A DNA stretch of 12,429 nt from Oscillibacter sp. (GTDB lineage: Bacteria > Bacillota > Clostridia > Oscillospirales > Oscillospiraceae). Position 1 is the first letter of the stretch. Each line of letters opens with the position of its first letter. The stretch spans positions 10,586 to 23,014 of the forward strand of contig DNFA01000024.1 of assembly GCA_003487665.1 (NCBI GenBank), given 5' to 3'. Positions 6,279 through 12,429 of the stretch are shown in pieces. The notes beneath the pieces were generated by a model. The model was not told the DNA's origin and searched no databases. It saw nothing but the letters and a program-made list of their open reading frames with translations. Made by a program: the position numbers and the translations under genes.

Positions 6279-7247
6279 ATGAACAACATCTTTCAGACGC
6301 TGGTCTATCAGCGGGAGAAGAAAAAGGACACCGTGCTGGCTACCATCATCTGGGACGACGGCTCGGCGCCCCGGGGCAAGGGAAGCCAGATGCTGGTGGG
6401 CGCGGAGGGGCTGCTGGCCGGCACCATCGGCGGCGGCGCTGTGGAGCTGAAGAGCATCCGGCTGTCCCAGGAGCTGCTCGCCAGCGGCGGCAGCGGCTTC
6501 ATCCGGGAGTTCAGGCTGTCCCGGGACGGCGAGCTGGGCATGGCCTGCGGCGGCGACGTGACGGTGCTGTTCAGCCCGGCGCGGCTGGACGATGGCGGCT
6601 GGGACGAGACGGCGGCAGAGGTGCTGCGGCGGGTGCGGCAGCGCACACCGGGCTGGCTGGTGCTGCCGCTGGACGGCGGCGCGCCCCGCGTGACGGAGCA
6701 GCCGGAAACGGACGAAAACAGCTTCTCCATGGAGCTGCCGGTGGGCGAGCGGGCGCTGATCCTGGGCGCGGGGCATATCGCCCGTGCGTTGGTGCCCCTG
6801 CTGCGGACGGTGGGCTTCCGGCCTGTGGTGCTGGACGACCGTCCCGGCTTTGCCACGGCGGAGAATTTCCCCCAGGCGGACGAGACGATCTGCGCGGCGT
6901 TCACGCCCCTTGAGGACTCGGTGACGCTGACGCCGGAGGACTATGTGGTCATCATGACCAACGGCCACGAGCACGACTTCCAGTGCGAGGTGCAGGTGCT
7001 GCGGCGGGAGACAGCCTATGTGGGCGTCATCGGCTCCCGGAAAAAGACCGCCTATGTGAACCAGCGGCTGCGGGAGGCGGGCATCCCGGAGGAGAAGATC
7101 GCCTTTGTCCACACGCCCATCGGCACGGCGATCAAGGCGGTGACGCCGGAGGAGATCGCGGTGTCCATCGCCGGGGAGATGATCTGCGTCCGCGCGACCC
7201 GGCGGGAGGCCGCGGGGGAGGTACATCATGGCTGCCCCATGCACTGA
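6279..7247 (+). CDS. xdhC: XdhC/CoxI-family molybdenum-cofactor maturation protein
   Basis: XdhC-family proteins bind molybdenum cofactor, promote its sulfuration and hand it to xanthine-dehydrogenase-family hydroxylases in the cytoplasm. This 322-residue protein has both expected domains. The N-terminal domain shows GSAPRGKGSQMLV (28-40), GLLAGTIGGGAVE (44-56) and GELGMACGGD (84-93). The C-terminal Rossmann domain shows ILGAGHIARAL (161-171), DDRPGFA (186-192), TNGHEHD (227-233), YVGVIGSRKK (247-256) and PIGTAIKAVTPEEIAVSIAG (280-299). The ATG at 6279 has AAAGGAG upstream. The short tail ending HHGCPMH is unusual and could bind metal, though it also lies in the overlap with the next gene. 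No hydroxylase gene is in the window, so its client must be elsewhere or the protein serves a related role. The family call is strong. Confidence 0.92.
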   Translation: MNNIFQTLVYQREKKKDTVLATIIWDDGSAPRGKGSQMLVGAEGLLAGTIGGGAVELKSIRLSQELLASGGSGFIREFRLSRDGELGMACGGDVTVLFSPARLDDGGWDETAAEVLRRVRQRTPGWLVLPLDGGAPRVTEQPETDENSFSMELPVGERALILGAGHIARALVPLLRTVGFRPVVLDDRPGFATAENFPQADETICAAFTPLEDSVTLTPEDYVVIMTNGHEHDFQCEVQVLRRETAYVGVIGSRKKTAYVNQRLREAGIPEEKIAFVHTPIGTAIKAVTPEEIAVSIAGEMICVRATRREAAGEVHHGCPMH

Positions 7248-7719
7248 GCACCTGTTCCTCACCGGGGAGAAGGGCGTGGGCAAGTCCACGCTGGCGCGGC
7301 ACCTGCTGGCCGGTCACACCCCCTGCGGCTTCCGCACCGTGCGGGTGACAGGGGTGATGGACAGGCCGTCGGTGCATCTGCTGCCCGCCGTGGGCGGCGA
7401 AGCGACGGCGGACAACCTGCTCTTTTACTGCGGGGAGTGCGATGCCGCCCGGTTCGACACGCTGGGCACGGCGGCGCTGGCGCAGCAGTACGGCGACGTG
7501 CTGCTGATGGACGAGCTGGGGCCTGCGGAGTCGCAGGCCGCGGCGTTCTGCGGCGCGGTGCTGGCAGCGCTGGACGGCGATATGCCGGTTTTAGGCGTTC
7601 TGCAAAAGGCGGACACGGCCTTCCTGCGGGCGGTGGCAGCACACCCGCGTGTGCGGGTGGTGACGGTCACGGAGGAAAACCGGGATCGCCTGCGGCAGGA
7701 ACTGCAATTGCATCTGTAA
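7228..7719 (+). CDS. THEP1/NTPase_1-like P-loop nucleoside-triphosphatase
   Basis: This is a 163-residue P-loop NTPase. Walker A is GEKGVGKST (13-21) and Walker B is VLLMDELGPAE (91-101), close to the DEIGxME signature of the THEP1-type NTPase_1 family. The GFRTVRV strand (34-40) also fits the family, which normally runs about 160-190 residues. Its biological substrate is not known; it hydrolyses NTPs in characterised relatives. The ATG at 7228 has GGGGGAGG upstream and overlaps the last 20 bases of xdhC, so the two are translationally coupled. Its position suggests a part in molybdenum-cofactor nucleotide chemistry, for example as a partner of XdhC (inference). A role as a MobB- or YqeC-like accessory is an alternative reading. 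It is the last gene of the cluster, with a terminator directly after. Confidence 0.83.
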   Translation: MAAPCTEHLFLTGEKGVGKSTLARHLLAGHTPCGFRTVRVTGVMDRPSVHLLPAVGGEATADNLLFYCGECDAARFDTLGTAALAQQYGDVLLMDELGPAESQAAAFCGAVLAALDGDMPVLGVLQKADTAFLRAVAAHPRVRVVTVTEENRDRLRQELQLHL

Positions 7720-7724
7720 AAAAA

Positions 7725-7749
7725 GGACGGCTCTGCCGTCCTTTTTTTT
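7725..7749 (+). terminator. Strong intrinsic terminator ending the transporter/xdhC cluster
   Basis: Seven-base perfect arms GGACGGC and GCCGTCC enclose a TCT loop and are followed by eight T residues (7742-7749). A run of seven A residues (7718-7724), overlapping the NTPase stop codon, lies on the other side, so the stem can extend and the element could also work in reverse. It separates the metal/cofactor cluster from addBA. Confidence 0.93.
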
Positions 7750-7758
7750 ACCGCATGC

Positions 7759-7787
7759 TTCCCTTTGGGCGGGCTTTGCGGTATACT
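7759..7787 (+). promoter_or_regulatory. Weak candidate promoter for addBA
   Basis: TATACT (7782-7787) is a good -10 box, 5 of 6 matches, ahead of the addB start. The hexamer 17 bases upstream, TTCCCT (7759-7764), is a poor -35 with 3 of 6 matches. It lies directly after the terminator, so addBA needs its own promoter about here. The start point would fall near 7794, leaving a leader of about 20 bases. Confidence 0.45.
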
Positions 7788-7813
7788 ATCAGAAAACGAC
7801 AGGAGGTGACGTG

Positions 7814-10800
7814 GTGGAGCTGAAGATCATCACCGGCCGCGCCGGCGCGGGCAAGAGTCGGTGGGTGCTGGATAGAATGGCGGCGCGGCGGGGGCAGTGC
7901 GGACAGGTGCTGCTGGTGCCGGAGCACGCCACCCACGAGGCGGAGCTGGATCTCTGCCGGGCGCTGGGCGACACCGCCAGCCGGGACGGAGAGGTGCTGA
8001 GCTTCCAGAGCCTGGCCACGCGGGTGCTGGCGCAGACCGGCGGCTTGGCGGAGGTGACGCTGGACAACGGCGGAAAAATACTGACCATGCGGCGCGCCTT
8101 GCAGGAGGTGGCGTCGTACCTGACGGTGTTCGCCAGACCGTCCCAGCGTCCGGCGTTCCTGCGGGAGCTGGTGGCGCTGGCGGACGAGCTGTACGCCTAC
8201 CGTGTCGCGCCGCAGGAGCTGATGGAGCAGGTGCAGACCATCCCCGGCGCGGCGGGGGACAAGCTGCGCTCCACGGCGCTGCTGTTCGGCGCCTATGACG
8301 CCCGGCTCCACGGCGGCGGGCGGGACGCCCGGTCGCGGGTGCAGAAGCTGTGCGACGCGCTGCCGGAGTCCGGGTATCTGGCGGGCAAGGATGTGTACAT
8401 CGACGGGTTCTCCTACTTCAACCGGGTGGAGGAGGACATCATCGCCGGGATGCTGCGGCAGGTGCACAGCGTGACGGTGACGCTGCTGGGGGACGACAGC
8501 GACACGCAGCTGTTCCGCAACGGCGTGGAGCAGCGGCGGCGCTTGCAGCGCCTGGCAAAGGAACACGGCTGCAAGTGTGAAGTGATAAACCTTGTCAGCT
8601 GTGACGATACGGCGCTCGGACATCTGGAACGGCACTTCTTCGGTACGGACGAGCCGTGGGAGGGCGATACGCCGCCCATCACGCTCTATCAGGCGCATAC
8701 GGCCTATTCCGAGGTGGAGTATGTGTCGGCGCAGCTGCGCCGTCTGGCGCAGGGCGGCGTCCGCTGGCGGGATATGGCGGTGGCGGCGCGGAATATGGAG
8801 GTCTACGGCCCGCTTTTGGAGGCGGTGTTCCGGCGGGACGGGATACCGGCCTACATCAGCCGCCGCAGCGACATTCTGGAGCAGCCGGTGCTGACGCTGC
8901 TGCTGAGCGCCGTGGACGCGGTGACAGGCGGCTTTGAGTACGAGGACGTGTTCCGCTGTCTCAAGACCGGCATGACATCGCTGACGGCGGAGGAGTGCGA
9001 CCTGCTGGAAAACTATGTGATCCGGTGGGAGATCCGGGGAGCCATGTGGCTGCGGGACGAGGACTGGACAGCCGACCCGGAGGGCTACGGCGGCGAGATG
9101 ACCGACAAGCGTCGGGAGCAGCTGGCGCAGGTCAATCAGGTGCGCCGCAAGGTGCGGCAGCTGTTCCTGCCCCTGAGTGAGGGACTGAAAGCGAGCAAAA
9201 CCGCCATGGGTAAGGCGGAAGTGCTTTACAGATTTGCGGAGCGCGCCGGTACGCCGGAGGTGCTGGAGCAGCGGGAAAAGGAGCTGCGGGAGCAGGGGCA
9301 GGTACAGGCGGCGGAGGAATACGCCCAGCTGTGGCGCATCTTCTGCGATGTGCTGGATCAGTTCGTGGAGCTGCTGGGCGACACGGAGGTGGAGGGCGAG
9401 GAGTTCGCCCGTCTGCTGCGCCTGACGCTGAGCCAGTACGCCGTGGCTACCATACCGGCCACGCTGGATCAGGTGAAGGTCAGCCCGCTGAACCGGAACG
9501 ACCGCCACACGGTGGCGCATCTGTTCCTGCTGGGCGCCAACGACCATGTGCTGCCCACGGTGGAAAAGCCGGGCGGCATACTGGATCAGCAGGAGCGTGA
9601 GCTTCTGCAGCAGCAGGGCATCCTGCTGTCGGATGCCAACTTCGACCCGCTGAGCAACGAATTGCAGAACATCTACGCGGCGCTGGCGCAGCCCCGGACA
9701 TCCCTGACGGTGTCCTGGTGCGTGGGCGACGAGTCCGGAGCGCGGCTGCTGCCGTCCTTCGTGGTGGAGCGGATCAAAAAGCTGTTCCCGCAGGCAGCGG
9801 TGCTGCGGGAGGACGGCGCATACCGCCGGGAGCTGCCCGCCCCGGCGCTGGCGCTGGCGGGACAGCGGCCGGAGGGCGCCATGTGGCGCTATTTCCGGGA
9901 AAACGGACAGAGCAACCTGCTGGAACGGATGGCGGCTGCCCGCGCCATGGGGCGGGGACGGCTGTCACCCCAGGCGGTGCGCAGCCTGTACGGCAGCACC
10001 GTGGCCATGTCCGTCTCCCGGCTGGATCGGGTAAAGAGCTGCCATTTTGGATATTTCATGGAGTACGGCCTGCGGGCGAAGGAGCGGACGCGGGCGGACT
10101 TTCAGGCGCCGGAGATCGGCACGTTCATCCACTACCTGCTGGAGAACATCCTCAAGGACGTGGATCGCCGGGGCGAAAGGCCGGGAAAGCGGGCGCTTTC
10201 GGACATGGTGCGGCGGTACACGGAGGAGTATGCCGCCAGCGCCATCGACGGCTACGGGCAGAAGTCCGCCCGGTTCCGGTATCTGTTCTCCCGGCTGCGG
10301 GAGACGGCGCTGGTCATCGTGGAAAACGTGCTGGACGAGCTGGAGCAGTCGGATTTCCACCCGCTGGCCTTCGAGCTGGGCTTCGGCGGAAAGGACGGGC
10401 AGCTGCCCGCCGTGACAGTGACGGCGGGGGACACCACCCTGTCCGTCACCGGCAAGGTGGATCGGGTGGACGGCTGGATGAAGGACGGAAAGCTCTATCT
10501 CCGTGTGGTGGATTACAAAACCGGAAAGAAGGCCTTTGACCTGGCGGATGTGCGGTACGGACTGGGCATACAGATGCTGCTGTACCTGTTCGCCCTGCGG
10601 CGGTACGGCGGAAGCTATTTCGGCGCGGAGGTGGAGCCGGCGGGCGTGCTGTACGTCCCGGCGCGGGACGTGGTAAAGCGGGCGGATCGCGCCATCCCGC
10701 CGGACAAGCTGGAAAAGCAGCTGCGGGACGAGCTGCGGCGCACGGGTATGCTGCTCAGCGACCCGGAGGTGCTGTGCGCCATGGAGCACAGCGCGCTGGA

Positions 10801-11122
10801 AAAGCCCTGTTACCTGCCCATCGCCGTGAAGGACGGGCAGGCCAGAGGCCTGGCCGCCGGCGTGCTGGCGGACGCGGAGCAGATGGGCAAGATGGGGCGG
10901 TATGTGGACAGCCTGCTGCGGCAGGCGGCGCGGGAGCTGGGCGGCGGCAACATCGACGCCGACCCCTGCCGTCGGGGGCCGCAGGAGAGCGCCTGCGACT
11001 GGTGCCCCTTCGCGTCGGCCTGCTGGTTCGACGAAAAGCGGGACAAGCCCCGGTATCTGCAAAAGACGACGCCGGAGGAATTCTGGCAGATGGTGGACAG
11101 GGAGGAGGAACGCCATGGCTGA
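7814..11122 (+). CDS. addB: AddB, nuclease/helicase-like subunit of AddAB
   Basis: AddB is the second subunit of the AddAB helicase-nuclease, which resects double-strand DNA breaks for recombination and recognises Chi. This copy is about 1102 residues, near the usual 1100-1170. It has the N-terminal P-loop GRAGAGKS (8-15), then a long helicase-like body lacking a full motif set, and a C-terminal RecB-type nuclease with VDRVD followed by DYKTG (900-904). The four cysteines of the family's Fe-S cluster are present: Cys743 (in SCHFGY) and Cys1061, 1064, 1070 in C-x2-C-x5-C. Two GTGs compete as the start, at 7811 and 7814. AGGAGG at 7801-7806 is 7 bases from the second and 4 from the first, so I chose 7814. 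It overlaps addA by 8 bases. It appears intact. Confidence 0.96.
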   Translation: MELKIITGRAGAGKSRWVLDRMAARRGQCGQVLLVPEHATHEAELDLCRALGDTASRDGEVLSFQSLATRVLAQTGGLAEVTLDNGGKILTMRRALQEVASYLTVFARPSQRPAFLRELVALADELYAYRVAPQELMEQVQTIPGAAGDKLRSTALLFGAYDARLHGGGRDARSRVQKLCDALPESGYLAGKDVYIDGFSYFNRVEEDIIAGMLRQVHSVTVTLLGDDSDTQLFRNGVEQRRRLQRLAKEHGCKCEVINLVSCDDTALGHLERHFFGTDEPWEGDTPPITLYQAHTAYSEVEYVSAQLRRLAQGGVRWRDMAVAARNMEVYGPLLEAVFRRDGIPAYISRRSDILEQPVLTLLLSAVDAVTGGFEYEDVFRCLKTGMTSLTAEECDLLENYVIRWEIRGAMWLRDEDWTADPEGYGGEMTDKRREQLAQVNQVRRKVRQLFLPLSEGLKASKTAMGKAEVLYRFAERAGTPEVLEQREKELREQGQVQAAEEYAQLWRIFCDVLDQFVELLGDTEVEGEEFARLLRLTLSQYAVATIPATLDQVKVSPLNRNDRHTVAHLFLLGANDHVLPTVEKPGGILDQQERELLQQQGILLSDANFDPLSNELQNIYAALAQPRTSLTVSWCVGDESGARLLPSFVVERIKKLFPQAAVLREDGAYRRELPAPALALAGQRPEGAMWRYFRENGQSNLLERMAAARAMGRGRLSPQAVRSLYGSTVAMSVSRLDRVKSCHFGYFMEYGLRAKERTRADFQAPEIGTFIHYLLENILKDVDRRGERPGKRALSDMVRRYTEEYAASAIDGYGQKSARFRYLFSRLRETALVIVENVLDELEQSDFHPLAFELGFGGKDGQLPAVTVTAGDTTLSVTGKVDRVDGWMKDGKLYLRVVDYKTGKKAFDLADVRYGLGIQMLLYLFALRRYGGSYFGAEVEPAGVLYVPARDVVKRADRAIPPDKLEKQLRDELRRTGMLLSDPEVLCAMEHSALEKPCYLPIAVKDGQARGLAAGVLADAEQMGKMGRYVDSLLRQAARELGGGNIDADPCRRGPQESACDWCPFASACWFDEKRDKPRYLQKTTPEEFWQMVDREEERHG

Positions 11123-12429
11123 CGTACAGCTGACGCCCCAACAGGCACAGGCGGTGACAAACAGAGGCGGCAGCCTGCTGGTGTCCGCCGCCGCCGGATC
11201 GGGCAAGACGAAGGTGCTGGTGGAGCGGGTGTTCTCCTACCTGACGGAGGAGCACTGCCATATCGACGATTTCCTCATTATTACATTCACCCGGGCGGCG
11301 GCGGCGGAGCTGCGCAGTAAGCTGGCCTCCGAGCTGGCCAAGCGGGTGGCGCAGTCGCCGGAGGATGAGCATCTGCGGCGGCAGATGTTCCGGGTATATC
11401 AGGCGGATATCAAGACGGTGGACGGCTTCTGCGCGTCGCTGCTGCGGGAGCATGTCCACCTGCTGGAGCCGGTGGAGGGACACAGCCTGACGCCGGATTT
11501 CCGGATACTGGACGAGTCGGAGGCGTCGCTGCTGAAGGAGAAGGCGCTGGAGCAGGCGCTGGAGAGCTTCTACCAGCGCATCGAGCAGGGGGACGAGGGC
11601 TGCGCTTCGCTGGCGGCTACGCTGGGCTTCGGCCGGGACGACCGGGCGCTGGCGGCGCTGGTGCCGGAGCTGCACGGAAAGCTGCAGAGCCATCCCTACC
11701 CTGCCGCGTGGCTGGAAAAGGCGGCGGAGAGCTGGAAGCATCTCCCGCCGCGGCTGGGCGACAGCGTGTACGGCCGGGCGGTGATGGAGGACACGGTGCG
11801 CCGCGCCCTGTACTGGGCGGGGCGGCTGGAGCGCGCCGCGGAGCAGATGGATGGCTGCCAGCCGGTGTACGACGCCTACGCGGACAGATTTCTGGACGCG
11901 GCGGCGCAGCTGCGGCAGTATGAAGCGGCGGCGCAGGAGGGCTGGGACGCCATGGGGCGCGTGCAGGTGGTGTTTCGGCGGATGGGCACCGTGCGCGGCG
12001 ACGAGTACGCGCAGGAGAAGAATGCCGCCCGCGCCGTGCTGGAAAAGTGCAGAAAGGCTGTGGGCAAGCTGTCCGCGCCCTACGAGACGGCGGAGGCGGA
12101 GCTGCTGGGCGACATGCAGGCCATCGCCCCGGCGATGGAGGCGCTGCTGGCGCTGACGGAGGACTTCGACCGGCGCTTCCGGGCGGAGAAGGTGCGGCGC
12201 AACGCCATGGATTTCTCCGATCAGGAGCACTACGCCGTGCAGCTGCTGAGCCGTCCGGACGGCACGCCTACGGAGCTGGGCGAGCAGGTGTCCCTGCGCT
12301 ACCGGGAGATCATGGTGGACGAGTATCAGGACACCAACGAGGTGCAGAACTGCATCTTCCGCGCCGTGTCGCGGCAGGGAGAGAACATCTTCGCCGTGGG
12401 CGACGTGAAGCAGAGCATCTACCGCTTCC
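11115..12429 (+). CDS. addA: AddA, ATP-dependent helicase/nuclease subunit, partial
   Basis: This is the N-terminal 438 residues of AddA, the UvrD-like motor and nuclease subunit that pairs with AddB. The reading frame stays open to the right edge. Helicase motifs appear in order: a Q-motif LTPQQAQAV (6-14), Walker A SAAAGSGKT (24-32), motif Ia IITFTRAAAAELR (55-67), a TVDGFC motif Ic, Walker B VDEYQDTN (401-408) and motif III GDVKQSIYRF (429-438). Full AddA is about 1200 residues, so the second helicase domain and the C-terminal nuclease lie outside. The ATG at 11115 has GGAGGAGG just upstream and overlaps the addB stop, the usual addB-addA arrangement in Firmicutes. Nothing unusual is seen. 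Confidence 0.96.
   Translation, partial: MADVQLTPQQAQAVTNRGGSLLVSAAAGSGKTKVLVERVFSYLTEEHCHIDDFLIITFTRAAAAELRSKLASELAKRVAQSPEDEHLRRQMFRVYQADIKTVDGFCASLLREHVHLLEPVEGHSLTPDFRILDESEASLLKEKALEQALESFYQRIEQGDEGCASLAATLGFGRDDRALAALVPELHGKLQSHPYPAAWLEKAAESWKHLPPRLGDSVYGRAVMEDTVRRALYWAGRLERAAEQMDGCQPVYDAYADRFLDAAAQLRQYEAAAQEGWDAMGRVQVVFRRMGTVRGDEYAQEKNAARAVLEKCRKAVGKLSAPYETAEAELLGDMQAIAPAMEALLALTEDFDRRFRAEKVRRNAMDFSDQEHYAVQLLSRPDGTPTELGEQVSLRYREIMVDEYQDTNEVQNCIFRAVSRQGENIFAVGDVKQSIYRF

Noticed and set aside
7748..9547. Minus-strand open frame of 599 codons opposite addB
   Set aside because: It is antisense to a well-conserved addB and reads through the terminator and promoter region; its His/Gln/Arg/Leu-rich sequence resembles no family. 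The frames at 4978-6195, 6150-7289, 9965-11206 and 10755-12230 on the minus strand were rejected for the same reasons.

Overview
The window looks like chromosomal DNA from an anaerobic, GC-rich Gram-positive bacterium of the class Clostridia (an Oscillospiraceae-like gut organism is my best guess; this is inference). The clues are a ferredoxin-dependent 2-oxoacid oxidoreductase, AddAB rather than RecBCD, a lipobox-bearing substrate-binding lipoprotein, strong AGGAGG-type ribosome binding sites before most genes, and tight operons with GC-rich third codon positions. No rRNA, tRNA, CRISPR array, insertion sequence or phage gene was seen. No gene-free stretch exceeds 300 bases; the longest is 2394-2627.

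Left part (1-2393, minus strand): an operon read right to left. It encodes a P-loop ATPase of unknown role, a small 2[4Fe-4S] ferredoxin, the alpha subunit, and the N-terminal half of the thiamine-diphosphate-binding beta subunit of a 2-oxoacid:ferredoxin oxidoreductase (VorB-like/KorA-like). The beta gene runs off the left edge, and a gamma subunit is probably just beyond it.

Centre (2394-7750, plus strand): a divergent, AT-rich promoter region carrying a perfect 18-bp palindrome faces a compact six-gene cluster. The order is FecCD-type ABC permease, ABC ATPase, class I SAM methyltransferase, substrate-binding lipoprotein, XdhC-family protein and a THEP1-like NTPase. A strong intrinsic terminator follows. 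XdhC proteins handle the molybdenum cofactor of xanthine-dehydrogenase-family enzymes. The cluster is therefore best read as an uptake system for molybdate or tungstate, or for another metal or metal complex, joined to cofactor maturation. The substrate is inferred from context only.

Right part (7751-12429, plus strand): addB (complete) and addA (N-terminal 438 residues, cut by the window edge), the helicase-nuclease that processes double-strand DNA breaks. They have their own weak promoter just after the terminator.

Most worth a second look: the transporter/methyltransferase/XdhC/NTPase combination, the methyltransferase frame that runs about 100 bases into the next gene, the uncharacterised ATPase leading the oxidoreductase operon, and the palindrome in the divergent promoter region.
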